DNA from: Megaleporinus macrocephalus
Taxonomy: Eukaryota > Chordata > Actinopteri > Characiformes > Anostomidae
Assembly (NCBI GenBank): GCA_021613375.1
Contig: CM038720.1
Location: 18,677,715 to 18,741,714 of the forward strand
Direction of reading: 5' to 3'
DNA: 64,000 nucleotides
Shown: positions 40,270 to 52,214 of the stretch, piece by piece
Position numbering within the stretch: position 1 is the first letter of the stretch
Layout: every line of letters begins with the position of its first letter
The notes under the pieces: model-generated
What the model saw: only the letters and a program-made list of their open reading frames with translations
Told to the model about the DNA's origin: nothing
Database searches by the model: none
Translations under genes and position numbers: made by a program

Positions 40270-41160
40270 GGCGTCCTTAGCCTCAACAATTAAGCAGTAG
40301 GGGCTAAAAATGGTATTTCTCAAAAAGCAAAAGGAAGCTGTGGTGGCTCTGTGATGTACGAGAAGAAAAAAAAAATCATTAGGCCTCAGTTCAAATCAGT
40401 CTCCTGAGTTTCGGCAGTACTTACACCCTTGGCTTTCGTTATTTAAACAAGCAACCTGGTCGATAGCAAAGTAATCGTAATTGTCAGGCAAAGGGGGTCT
40501 GCTACCTCATCAGGGAACCTTTTCTTTCCTTTTTTTTTTACAATTCTCGCTCAGGTTTGCTTCCTCAGCTCCAGCTGTGATGCAGATCGAAGCATCAGCC
40601 GGGTGGAGCCAGAGGAGCAAGGCCAGCCAGAGACGCTCCCCGCCATGCCCTTCAAAAGCTTCTCAGCCAGGGACAGCTTGTGTAACATCAGCTTATTGAG
40701 TTCAGGCTAGGAGACCACTTCCATTCCTCTGCTGTGGCTTTTGATCGATGGTGAAATGGAGGGAACGTTATTGTGCATGAATTGAACAAAGCAAATCTGG
40801 TGAGTTATATTTTTTTTTCTCCCCCCCTCGTTTCCTCCTCTCGCTCTCAAGGGGAGGTTGCACCGAATGAATCATTACAGTTCTGCGTGCCTTTTTAACG
40901 AAAACAGAATTAACGCTGGTGATTCCCAGCATCCTCAGACGCATCTCCGTCACTTCTGATTAGCGCTGTCGATTTTGCGGTGAGGCCGACTGGATATAGT
41001 TGGGGGGGGGCAAAATTACTCAGTGACCCCTGCAATCTATATAATCAGTCTCAGTGCATACTGACACGCTCAACTCCCCGAGTGAGGTCAAGGTACTCGC
41101 TTGTTTAAGGCTCGCTTGTTTTAGGGAGATGCAACCGCCATTATTATGAATGATTGTCAA
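40270..41160. promoter_or_regulatory. candidate conserved non-coding block
   Basis: Complex sequence with AAGTAATCGTAATTGTC near 40470 and CTTCTGATTAGCGCTGTCG near 40950. Short poly-A, poly-T and poly-G runs occur. Two overlapping frames (plus 40481-40699, minus 40768-40953) show no domain. Confidence 0.3.
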
Positions 41161-42409
41161 CAAAGATGCTTTCATTTGGGAAAAAACACACACTTATGCA
41201 TTTATACTTGCTAACAATCATTTTAAAGTCAAAAAAGATTTTTAAAAGGTTCTAGGAAAATCATTTAGTTGACCTATCCATGTTTTGTTGGTGGCAACAG
41301 ATACCAGGTTGAACAAGCGTTCCACAACACAAAACATCAAGTTTAACCTAATGAGAAATTGTAGTTCACTTCACTATTTGCATCAAGTTATAAGTTGGAT
41401 TATGTTGTTGTAGCCAATCAAAACTAGACAGGTACAAAATGACGACAACAAATTTGCCACAATGCTAACATTACATCAGTTGACTGGACCTGTTCTACCA
41501 AAGGTCAGATATAAGTTACATTATTTCAGCCCTGATTTGCCCCCAATGTCCTGGTCAGGAGCGTTATTAGAGTAGATCAATATCACAAATGATCTGGTAG
41601 TGCAAGAGTAAAACTTTAGTCCGCTGACTTTAGTCCGTGTACTGAAAATCTTCATGAATCTTGTAGTGTGAGATACCTAGCCAACAAAAGTGTTAGGGGT
41701 AGAGGGCACACAGATTTTTTTTTTGGCAATGATGCTTTAAGCTTGATGTCAACTAGTCACTAATCATTTGATTATGACACAACAGCAACATGGATGCCTT
41801 AGAGAAGACAACAGTTGAGCAGCCTTGTGATTTGAGGTCTGAAGACTGCAGTGAAAAGTCATGTGTGGTTGGAGGCAAAGCATAACGCCCTTTCTAGTTT
41901 GGAGGTTCTCTAAATTTCTCTGGCTCGCTGGGCTCGCAAGTGCACCCAAGTCAAATACACATGTGTCAAATTCTGGGTTCCAAATCTCGGATTGAAACAT
42001 ATTTAAATGCACATTCATTATACAGGATTTGAAAGACCTGAGTTGAGTATGCATTAATATTTATTCATTTTCAGTTGGACTTTTAATGTGTTCTCTTAAC
42101 CATTTACTTCTAGCATTCTGATATTGTTATTGTAGGTATTGTTCAATACCTGATTTTGTCTATTCAATGATTCCCTAAATCAGGTAGGTGGACATTCCTC
42201 TTACTTTCGACTGGATATGTGTTTGTTTGTATTTCTTGCAGTGTTAAAACACATTTGTTTAATGGCTTAAAGGCTTTAAACAATTTGCATAAGCGCCTGA
42301 GACCTTTTCACGTTTGCTTGTATGCGATGGTCGACTGTGTTATGTCCAAGACAAATTTCCCATCAATGTACAATAAAGCATATTCAATTACTTTCAATTA
42401 AACTCAGTT
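41161..42409. other. non-coding DNA with a dispersed repeat
   Basis: Holds the second copy of the repeat listed at 8.9 kb (41726-42060). The rest is AT-rich without recognised exons. Confidence 0.4.
41726..42060 (+). repeat. dispersed repeat, copy 2 (partner at 8.9 kb)
   Basis: It begins AATGATGCTTTAAGCTTGAT, then ACTAGTCAC, then TGATTATGACAC. The block after it (AGCAGCCTTGTGATTTGAGG, GTCTGAAGACTGCAGTG) looks like the body of a dispersed element known to me only as wording common in otophysan genomes. Same orientation as copy 1. Confidence 0.55.
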
Positions 42410-42756
42410 GTTTCTCACCTGTGCCAAATCAAAGCAAGTCTTTTGGCTTTTGAAGTCAGCATGAAGTCTAATTAGAGCTGTGATGTACTTTGTCGTAGAC
42501 TAATGGCAGAGCTTTTTATGTAACAACACAAATGACCACAAGAACAATTATAACGCAGGTGGGCACGAGTCACAAAGTAATCACACATCAGTACGTACTG
42601 TCGAATAAATCGTTGCTGATCAAGATAATGAGATGCTGCATGATGAATAATTTAAATTAGATTTTAATCAAGGCTAGATTAATCTTCCCTTGTCCTATTT
42701 ACAGATTGAAATTCTAAAACACTTGAGCGAACATTTGCATGCCTCTTATTAACACA
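42410..42756. promoter_or_regulatory. strong candidate conserved non-coding element
   Basis: A 350-base repeat-free core holds AGTCTAATTAGAGC, GACTAATGGC, GAACAATTATAACG, GATAATGAGATG, GATGAATAATTTAAATTAG and GATTTTAATCAAGG. The density of TAAT/ATTA cores is the highest I noticed in the window. No open frame of interest. Function is inferred, not shown. Confidence 0.4.
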
Positions 42757-42779
42757 GGGGGGTTGGGGGGTGGGGGGGA
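42757..42779 (+). other. G-quadruplex-type G-run cluster
   Basis: Three runs of six or seven G separated by TT and T. Runs this long can supply four stacks of three G, so a quadruplex is structurally possible. It directly follows the candidate element at 42410-42756. Confidence 0.6.
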
Positions 42780-43792
42780 CTGCGGGTGGCAGCTGAACAA
42801 GTCATCCCGAACTGCTTGTCTTCGAAAACCACCAACCTCTTGTTAACCTTTTTTTTCTCTCTACGCTATGCAGGAGTGGCAGTGTCCCTGGTTGTTAGTC
42901 TTAGAATAATATGATTTGATGAATGACGGGAAGGAAAAAGTGAGAAATCCCTGCTTGTGGGATCAGAGAGTGGATTAAAAGATGGAGCGCTCAACTTTCT
43001 TCCCCACTTTCACAATCGAGACAGGCACGGCGAGCCGAGCCGCAGATTTCATGGCAGCTTTTAAGGGATTAGGAGGCAAGCCTCTGCCTTATACACCCCC
43101 CTACAGCACCACCACCACCACCACCGCTGCCGCACTCTAACATCTACCCCCACCTCAGCCTTTGTCTTTCTGGAATCATCACCCAGAGCAGCATTCATCA
43201 CGCTGACGAGTTTGAAAGAGAAGTCACGAGTGCTCCCCTTCTAAGAGCTGCTTTTTGTTAAGAGGAAAATGAGAAAAAGGAGGGATGAAGATGGCCTCTG
43301 CTGTGTATACTTAAATAAACTCTGCCTGTCTAGGAATAACATAAGCTTTTCCCTTATTTGCCACTTAAAACAAAGTTTGGCTCAAGTGTAGGGTTCTAAA
43401 CAAACTTCTAAGAGCTTAGTGAAGGATGGCCTTTCGTGACATAAGCTTATTTGAAGGCTTTTTCCAACAATCGGCAGTTGTCATAAAAGCTGTCCTTGTC
43501 CATTTTTGATGGTATCCTACTTCAGCAAATGTCTTACGTTGCTTTATAAAAGTCCATATAGCTTTATTTTACATCTAGACTTAAGATCAATTTCATAAGA
43601 TCAACTTCATTCAATAACAGAAGAGTTAATTGGTATATGAAGTTTGGTAGACTCTGTAAATAAAGGCTTTTTAGACAACCATTACTGTAAAGTGGGTGAA
43701 CCTCAAACATTTCTAGAAAGAACTCTTATACTGGTAACAAACCTTCACTTTATTCTAAGTGTCTTTTAAGGTGCCCTAGAATAAAAACCTGT
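42780..43792. other. non-coding DNA
   Basis: The first 450 bases are GC-balanced, with CACCACCACC and GCTGCCGC runs near 43105-43135. They may belong to the preceding candidate block. The rest is AT-rich and leads into the tandem duplication. Confidence 0.4.
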
Positions 43793-44495
43793 ATTTACAT
43801 TTCCATAATTCAATAAGGAGAGTTTAGAACATAAAACCAACATACAGTGACGATCAAATACTTTTGTTCCTCCTTAAAATACAAAACCTGTATTTATAAA
43901 AGAGGACAGTAAAACGAGCCACATAAACTGTCACATAACAGACTACTAACATCTACATAAAACCGTAACAGAGCAACAGCAACAGTAATGGTGGGCTATG
44001 TTCTATCATTCCAAGCTGTGAGGGGGATGTCTGTGGTACATGGTTGATGTTCATCTTTAAATGAGGCTGATGTTGGCTTCCTATTTGCCAGCTTTTAAAT
44101 GGAATATTCTGTTCCACCTTAAACACTGTACTTTCTATGCAGCAGGTGGAACAAAGAACTCCCTCCCACATCTTTAACATTTATTTCAAACTATAATTCA
44201 AAGTTTTTTCTCTGGACAGTTTCTCAAACCTTGACAGTAATCAACAGCTGTGCTCTACATTTAACACTGAAGAGACTGAGAAGAGAAGAGAAGAGAAGAG
44301 AAGAGAAGAGCAGAGCAGTTTCACCTTTATTAGCATCGCATGCTGTGTAATTTTATCATTGTTTGCCAGTTGAAGTGGATTGGTGTCTTGCTGTAAACTA
44401 ACCAATCAGAACAGAGCTTATCAATTTTTCTAAGACCAAATCATGGGGTGTAAATGGGCATGTAAATAAGCTTCTGGGCATTTTTCAACCTGACC
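43793..44495. repeat. tandem duplication, copy 1 (703 bp)
   Basis: The copy starts at the shared junction word ATTTAC and is followed directly by copy 2. By eye the sequence matches copy 2 throughout, except that (AAGAG) is repeated six times here (44281-44310). The identical 75-codon minus frame in each copy (43953-44180 here) is a by-product of duplication and has no coding signs. Confidence 0.95.
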
Positions 44496-45203
44496 ATTTA
44501 CATTTCCATAATTCAATAAGGAGAGTTTAGAACATAAAACCAACATACAGTGACGATCAAATACTTTTGTTCCTCCTTAAAATACAAAACCTGTATTTAT
44601 AAAAGAGGACAGTAAAACGAGCCACATAAACTGTCACATAACAGACTACTAACATCTACATAAAACCGTAACAGAGCAACAGCAACAGTAATGGTGGGCT
44701 ATGTTCTATCATTCCAAGCTGTGAGGGGGATGTCTGTGGTACATGGTTGATGTTCATCTTTAAATGAGGCTGATGTTGGCTTCCTATTTGCCAGCTTTTA
44801 AATGGAATATTCTGTTCCACCTTAAACACTGTACTTTCTATGCAGCAGGTGGAACAAAGAACTCCCTCCCACATCTTTAACATTTATTTCAAACTATAAT
44901 TCAAAGTTTTTTCTCTGGACAGTTTCTCAAACCTTGACAGTAATCAACAGCTGTGCTCTACATTTAACACTGAAGAGACTGAGAAGAGAAGAGAAGAGAA
45001 GAGAAGAGAAGAGAAGAGCAGAGCAGTTTCACCTTTATTAGCATCGCATGCTGTGTAATTTTATCATTGTTTGCCAGTTGAAGTGGATTGGTGTCTTGCT
45101 GTAAACTAACCAATCAGAACAGAGCTTATCAATTTTTCTAAGACCAAATCATGGGGTGTAAATGGGCATGTAAATAAGCTTCTGGGCATTTTTCAACCTG
45201 ACC
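44496..45203. repeat. tandem duplication, copy 2 (708 bp)
   Basis: Head-to-tail with copy 1. It differs by one extra AAGAG unit (seven units at 44984-45018), which accounts for the 5-base length difference. The ATTTAC word recurs at 45204-45209 after the copy, so the duplication is bounded by a 6-base microhomology. Confidence 0.95.
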
Positions 45204-45779
45204 ATTTACCTTGTAGAACATAAGAGAACAATTTAAATAATGACTAAATATATTCTGTGGCACCCTTAAGATGTTCTTGCCAAATCTCATGAATCTCTTG
45301 ATTACTTAAGGAGCCACAAAGAGTGAAGCCCTTAAGACTGCACGTGGGAGGTCTTTTAAACCTAAAAAAGTTCGACATGCATCTAAGCCCATTGAGAGGT
45401 TCAGTGAAAAATGAAAAGCGGTTTGCCTGTGGCGTCGCTCCTCGGGACCTTTATTTTAAAGAGTTTACATCTGATTAGTTATTTTCTTTACTCAAATGAG
45501 CCACTTAAAAGTGTTACAATGGCAAACATCTCAGCCCTAATGAACCTCTGCTGCAAAACAGTTTGGGGTTTATAAACATCCTTTTGTTTAGGCTTGCTCC
45601 TTTTTGATTTATTGACCGGTCCTTTTTGAGTATCGAGCGATGACAAAATATTACAAACATGGCTCGAAACTGAACCTCGGAATCTAAATCATGCACGCAC
45701 ATGCCTGCACACACATACAGCCTGTGTGAATTTGACCCAGGCTCTCTCCTTACAGTTGCTCTTTGGTAAAAATGCATAT
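45204..45779. other. non-coding DNA, no gene seen
   Basis: Nothing recognised beyond AT-rich single-copy-looking sequence. Confidence 0.35.
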
Positions 45780-46160
45780 TGGCCTTTTTGCTGCATTATT
45801 AAAGCGCTTTTTGAATGATGACCTTTAGTACACAGGGGGCGGAATTGGCGGGGGGGTAGCTTGGTTTACATGTCAGCATATCACAGGGCCGGCCACGGGC
45901 CATGCGAAACCCTGCAAGCGCGTCCAGCGCCATCAATAAAAGCAGAGAGGGACTGCCAGGGCTGCACTCAGAGCGACCCAGGCCAAATCCGGTTTCATAT
46001 TCACACAGATGAAAGGGAACCCTCCCTTTAAATGGGAACGAGATGGATCCTCAGGCTCAAAGAATCACTCGGGAGCAGAGACAAGAAAGCAGCTCCAGGT
46101 TTACAGCACCGATATTTGCAAGTCATCCCAGGCCGAGGAGCAACACCGGGGGGAGAAGTG
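45780..46160. promoter_or_regulatory. candidate conserved non-coding block
   Basis: GC-balanced and repeat-free, with GCATTATTAAAGCGC, AGCGCCATCAATAAAAGC and GAATGATGACC. It is compositionally distinct from its flanks. A short G-rich run (GGCGGGGGGG) lies near 45849. Confidence 0.32.
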
Positions 46161-48299
46161 AGATTAGCAAGGCTGTACTGATGTTGCTCTCATGACTTAA
46201 ACACTACTCGAGCAGGATTAGTTTTACCTGAGGACAGTTTGTAATGCAATTTGGCAGAACTTAACTGCTACCTTTCCTGAGGACACCATAGACTTACTTA
46301 GACTTACATGATAGGCAACACATTCAATAACAATAACAACACAGCACAGGTTCTGTTATTGCATTAGTTAGTGTGGAGTGGTTCAGCCAGTTACAGATCA
46401 TTCACTGCATGATTTTTACTATTAAACTATAATAAATACATGCATTGCAGATTCATAATGGATTGATATCTTAATTATTACATAGTTATTTCTATCAGAC
46501 TATAAAAACAACATGCGTTGCAAACTCACACTGGATTACAATCTAAATCCTTACATAGTTATTACTGTCAGACTATAAAAACTACTGTATGAAAAGGGTT
46601 CTTCCAGGGTTCCTCAGTAAAGACAATTGTTCTACATTTAGAGCCATGTACACATTCACCATAAATCAGAAGAACAATTTCATCATGGAATAAAAAAAAG
46701 CTTTCAGATGGTTCTTTGCATGTACATGGTTTTTTACTACAGAAGACCAATTTCAGTCTGTATTCTCTGATGATTAAAAACAGGCAATAAGCAAGTTAAT
46801 AAAATTATTACCAATGAAAGACACCAAAATATTCTACTTGCTGATCAGAAGTTAAACATCTATATCAGTTCTTTAAAGTTTTCAACTTTCAAATTTCTTA
46901 CATTTACATCAATACCCAAAAAACAAAACCCACAACGTTTTAAATAATGTAAATATAAAACAAGCCACACTTAAATAACATAATGACCTTAAACAACATT
47001 AACTCTTGAAATACTGAAAGCTTTAATGTACATATGAAAAAGTACCTAACAAAAGAAAAGCACCCCAGATAGTCAGGAAGGAAGTTATTAGCACCTCTAA
47101 GCATGGATGTGCTGCTGAAACATGATCAATACTTCTCTGCTTTTGTTAGAAATCTATGGAACTTTAAAATCGAATGATATATCGGTGGAGCCCTGGCATG
47201 AGTAAGGATGTCATGGATGCAGCCTGAAGCATGAGTTTTGGGGTTAGAGGCAGGGACGGAGGAGCAACTGCATCAGCGTCTCACACACACATACAGCGGT
47301 TCTATGAGTGTCCAGGCCCTAGATTTACAACCCTCACCCAACAGGCACTGCGAGGCACGGCTGTGTGTGCGAAAGGACTGACATTAAATAGATTTATGCA
47401 GCAAAGCGGCATGAGACGCTGAGGATTAAGGAGATGGAGGGGTTTCATTAATTTAAAAAGCGAGCAGCCTGCAAACCTCAGCCAGGTCTACTGGTCTGGA
47501 ACAGTAACGTTCCAGGATTAGCAGGGGGAAAGGTCTGGGAAGGAAGCTATTTGGCCAAACTAATTAACGGAACCACAGAAGAAAAAAACATATTCGGTGG
47601 AGTAGAATGGGCATACCTCGCTTTGAGTCAGGAAGAGGACAGAATACAGACGAGCGACATATAAGGCTCCATGAAAAGTGGATTGTGAGAGCAAAGAGGG
47701 ATGACATTGCGGTGAGGCAGATGAAGGTTGACGCTGTATGATGATTCTTTGGAGATGGGCTATATGGTAGTGGAGAAAGTAAACAGGAAAAGTGAAGCAT
47801 ATTCACATAACTGATGACCTACACACTTGACCACTTCTGTGGTCTGTAAATGATGAGTAGCCCAGCATCAATTTCCTTCAAAAGGGCCTATATCCTACAT
47901 TTCCCTTGATTACTATTTGGTTGCCGAAGTCCACTTTGAATGTTTTTGTTTTTTTGTCAGAATTCCTTTATGTTTGTCAATTTTTTATTCCCGCTTTATC
48001 CCTTCCTCTTTAGCATATTATATTATTATTATATCACTGCTGTCAGAGCAAAATCTCACATCTAAAACATGATTACAGGATTAGAAAAAGCCTTACTTTA
48101 CTTTTAATGTCATTTTAGGCTATGTCTTTAGTCTGTTCATTATTATTTTCTACACAATTTCAAGAGTTTTAAGTACTTTTAAATATGTCAAAAATGATAT
48201 ATGTATATTAGCTCTTCGCTTCTGATTGGCTGCCCTGCATAGTGCTTGATTCTAAAACATTCCTTATGGTATGAATAGGTAGGCTAGCAAGGTGTATTC
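46161..48299. other. non-coding DNA with an AGAACC-type repeat
   Basis: The repeat at 46590-46750 is listed separately. Two near-copies of ATTACATAGTTATT with CAGACTATAAAAAC occur near 46475-46510 and 46550-46585, a small 75-base tandem duplication. The part at 47160-47800 is more complex and might hold a conserved element. Confidence 0.4.
46590..46750. repeat. dispersed AGAACC/GGTTCT-type repeat
   Basis: It reads AAGGGTTCTTCC, GTAAAGACAATTGTTCTAC, AGAAGAACAATTTC and GATGGTTCTTTGCATG, and ends near ACTACAGAAG. Inverted halves suggest an old palindromic MITE. Known only from wording shared with other loci in the window and from memory of fish genomes. Confidence 0.45.
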
Positions 48300-49560
48300 T
48301 GGAAAGGTGGGTATAAAAACATAAATGTGTTGGCTATTGTGACATCACAAACACTATTCATTTAAAAATTGATTTTTTTTTTTATTTGAACATTTTTGTA
48401 AACAAGTTTTTGTATATGGTATATGGACGGTATGGAATCCATATACAGTATGGATGGTGCTGACATGTTAAAACTTCCCACAAATCCTGTATTCATAAAG
48501 CATACAAATGAACAAAACTTTGTATCTTCAAAATGATAACTTCATAAGAGAAGAAAAAACAGGCTTTACTTTTAATGTAAGTCAATGGAACCAATTTCTC
48601 ATTGTGATTCATTGTGAAATGTACGCATAATTTAAAGAGCAACATTTAAGTTACGTAAAAACTGAAAAATTGGAGATACAAGCTGTAAGTATAACTGTAC
48701 ATTGTCAGTTTTGTAATGCATTATAACATCTGCCCAAAAAGGCACTGTAAACATGTGGGCTGTAATGCAATATAACATACTATAGCAAGGTTGTGTTATA
48801 TTTTCTGCTGGCTGTGTTCACATCTTCTTTTCATCTTCTTGTCTGAACAGCTAGATTTTATTATCTCAATTCACCTAAAGCATGCAATGACCTGGAACAG
48901 TGCTTTTCAATATTAGAGTTATTATACTATTGCTTTGTAAAGTGTTATGCATGTAATTAAACCACTTAAGAACAATTACACAACGTTGTGTCAAGCATTA
49001 TAAGTTATGCCATATAATACATTATGAATAGAGGCTTCATTGATAGGAAATGTTACAGTGTATTTTTAATGTTGCTTAGTAGGAAGGATGATAAATCCAT
49101 GGAACCGTTTTAGGCCTTATTCTTTGATAGCATCAGGAAATAGGAGCTTTTTGTAAAAGGCAGATTCTGAAATGCCGCACACTAACCCTGGCATCTTTTG
49201 GACATTTGCACAAATCCTCTAAAGATGACTGGATCCCATTCAGCTTAAAACAGCATGTCTTATGAATGTCACGAACATTGGAGACATCTGTTCATTGAAT
49301 TCCACTTTTCATTTGTGTTCTATGTATAGCTTTATATATCAGTTCCATTCAAATGGCATTTCAGCAGAAGGTTAAATTCAGCTCAGTGTTTCACTGGAAA
49401 TTGGAGCGACTTCTGGAGTGGATTCCTTTCCATTATGCATCACCCCCCACAGGGGCTTATAGTGTGAGTCACACCAGTTCAAACTTTCATAACACAATCA
49501 CTGCAAAAATAACATTACAAAAGTCGCATACTATGTTTAGATCCCGATCTCTGTTGCAGT
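48300..49560 (+). repeat. dispersed repeat family, copy A
   Basis: Three ordered words match copy B at 50.9-51.5 kb: CTTTACTTTTAATGTAAGTC with AATGG (48560-48590), ATTGGAGATACA (48670), and ATAACATTACAAAAGTCGCA (49507). Same order and orientation in both. Copy A is longer in the middle, by insertion here or deletion in copy B. Confidence 0.55.
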
Positions 49561-49739
49561 CCAAAAGCTAACAGCATTTAACTGAAGTAATGAGCAACTG
49601 CACAATGCCAAAAGTGAGTGTTTGCCTCTTTTTCCTAAAGCGACTTCTGTATTTGTTCTTTTTTATTCCCGCACTATAACAGCTAGAGAAAATTACACTG
49701 ATGCTTTAGTACACACTCTGAACCCAGATGTTCTCTAAT
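49561..49739. other. spacer
   Basis: Nothing recognised. Confidence 0.3.
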
Positions 49740-50420
49740 GTATTAGTTCTGGTGACCGGAGGACACGCTCTCCGTTTCCGACAGAGGTCATTTGAGAAAT
49801 CATTGCAGAAGAGGAGGAATTAAATATTCTCAGCTCTGTCAAATTAGAGCAAGCAGTCTGCAATATAAATTACGTTTTCCTAGAGCGTTGTCATTATGTT
49901 GGGAAGCAGGAAGGCAGAGCGAGGCAAGGCCTAGAATGATACTCACTCGAGCGTGCTCACTGATGGCTATTTGAGTCCTACTTAGATAATTAGCTGATTT
50001 ACAACAGACTGTACAAAACTGGTGAGCACAGCACACAAAGTAAAATTCCCACTTCCAAAGGCTCCCTTCATTATTTTAAACTGTGTAAATTTTCCTCGGA
50101 GGCTGCTTGGAGTTAATTTGCATCGTATTTATAATATCTTTTGCAAGGTACACTAATGGTTTTACATCACATTGCCTCCCATTCCCATTTATACTCATAT
50201 AAAAACCACATTCCTAAAAACATTTATTAGCGTTAAGATGATAAGCTGGGCTGAAAAGGAGGAGCCCTGAATTAATTTGGCTGTTTTGAATACACCATAT
50301 GTATTTGTAGACCATCTGGGAATTAAAGGGGACTTTGTCCACTTCGCTGTAGTAACAGCCTCTACACTTCTGGGAAGGCTTTACAATAGATAATAAACAT
50401 TGCTGTAAGGACATGATTGC
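49740..50420. promoter_or_regulatory. candidate conserved non-coding block
   Basis: Complex, repeat-free sequence between two repeat copies. It has GGAATTAAATATTC, CAAATTAGAGC, GGAGTTAATTTGCATCG, CATTTATTAGCG and CTGAATTAATTTGGC. TAAT cores and an octamer-like ATTTGCAT are visible. No domain in the open frames. Confidence 0.36.
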
Positions 50421-50689
50421 ATTAATGAGGTTAGGTGCTGATGATCAGGGTCACTTCAAGACACCATGGTCACTTCTTGCATTTTGAGCATAATGATTAT
50501 TTTTGGATAAGGCCAAACCACATAAACCTGCAAGAGTAAAACACCAGAGACACACGTAAAACAGATACAAATCTGATCAAATTACTTCAGGAGGTGGTCT
50601 GAGCTCCAATTGAGCAGTGTTAACACAGCCGTCTCTCTCCACCATTCCACAACCTCCCTCTCTCACCAAACTATGTATAGTCAAAGGAC

Positions 50690-50815
50690 CTCCCAGTACA
50701 ACATAAACTACTCCCAGTACAATCAAAACTCCTCCCAGTACAATCAAACCCCCCCAGTACAACCCAAACTGCTCCGAGTACAACCAAAACTCATCCCAAT
50801 ATAACCAACACCACT
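50690..50815 (+). repeat. 21-bp minisatellite, about six copies
   Basis: Units of 21 bases start with CTCCCAGTACAA and end with a CAAAACT-type segment. The period is a multiple of three, so one frame reads a repeating SQYNQ-type peptide. The units degrade quickly and no exon boundaries flank them. The frame is therefore treated as coincidental. Confidence 0.8.
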
Positions 50816-50877
50816 GCCAGAACAACTAAGTCCCGTATTCTGAAATTCCGTAATCCTAGTATTCTGTATTATCGTCG

Positions 50878-51500
50878 CTGCAAAAACAGGTGTCTCCAAA
50901 ATTGCAACTTTACAGGAGAGACCGAAAACATACTTTACTTTCAATGTAAGTTAATGGTACCAGAATTTTTTCCAAGCTATTTTGAGCACTTCTATTGGTT
51001 CATTACTCATGAATTTTTCACACAATGTAAATAACCATTGGTGTGTTTAAATGATGTAGAAAACTCAAAATCGTCAAAATGGAGATACATGTTTTTTATT
51101 GGACAGCGACGATATGCATCTTCTATTTGCATAATACGCATTTGACTTACAAATGTAAATGTATGTGATACTAAACATATACCAGATGTAAACAGGGTTC
51201 CAAAGGTGAGAGCTCTATAACTCCAGAGACTTTTATACCCTACTACCTGGCGCTCACCATTGGGCTCCAGAGCGTCCCATTCTATTGGTCAATGATTTTC
51301 TATGGCGATTATACAAACGTGGATGACCTTAAAGTAGCTAAAATGACCAATATGTCCAGATACTTTTGGAGTTTATTTGTGTCTATGAATAAATTCCATA
51401 TTATGGAATTTTTTTAGATGTTGTTGCTTCTAAACACAATCACTGCTAAAATAACATTATAAAAGTCACATACTGTGTTCAATAGAAATGTAATTATATA
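50878..51500 (+). repeat. dispersed repeat family, copy B
   Basis: It carries CTTTACTTTCAATGTAAGTT with AATGG (50935), AAATGGAGATACATG (51077) and ATAACATTATAAAAGTCACA (51454), in the same order as copy A. Divergence is moderate. Confidence 0.55.
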
Positions 51501-51639
51501 TCTGCAATGGATTATTATAGTTAGATTAGATTCCACAGATTGTCTTTACTTCAACAAGCCGAAGAGTGAAAATTAACCTACATAAATAGTCCAAGCTCCT
51601 CACATAACTGACCACAAATCATCATATTAATGATTTAAA
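51501..51639. other. spacer
   Basis: Nothing recognised. Confidence 0.3.
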
Positions 51640-52150
51640 TGTACGCAAATGTCAAATAAACCAGAAGATCATTGCCTCGGATAAACTCATTAACAATGGC
51701 GCCATTTTACACGAAGGACTTGCTTCGACTCTGACACCCGCGAATACGTGCTCATGCATCTGGCTCAGCCATCGTATCAATTGGCAGGCACGTCTTTGCC
51801 ATACAGCGGCCATCTGGTGCTCTCGGCTGATTTAAACTGACACGCGTGTTAGGAAGTAATGTCACAGAGAAGCTCCTGGAAAGGGGAACCAATGACAGCG
51901 GCACGTTTGGCAGGAAGTGGACGAGTTCCAACCCCGCCGTCCATGCCAGAAGGATCCATAAACTCCCATCTGGCTCCAAATATCCCCGCATCCTCACAGT
52001 GATCAATCCTCCACAAGCACATGCACGAGTCAGGATGCTCCACATGCGGACCCGTATTTAAAACAGCGTGTGGAAGGATGGAGTTGGCTGTGTTAAAGTG
52101 CAGCACAGTGATTATGGAGGTCATCCCTCTGCAAGTGCTGAAGACTAATT
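51640..52150. promoter_or_regulatory. candidate conserved non-coding block
   Basis: GC-balanced and repeat-free. It includes CATTAACAATGGCGCC (SOX-type ACAATGG), ATCGTATCAATTGGC and CAGTGATCAATCC. Three overlapping frames on both strands (for example minus 51752-52045) have no recognisable domain. Confidence 0.34.
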
Positions 52151-52214
52151 GCAAATTTGGAGGCTGTTCATAACCATAACATGCACAGCTCGATCATCTG
52201 CTTATTAACCTACA

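Noticed and set aside
43953..44883. Two identical 75-codon minus frames (43953-44180 and 44656-44883)
   Set aside because: They are identical because the DNA is tandemly duplicated; nothing else supports coding.
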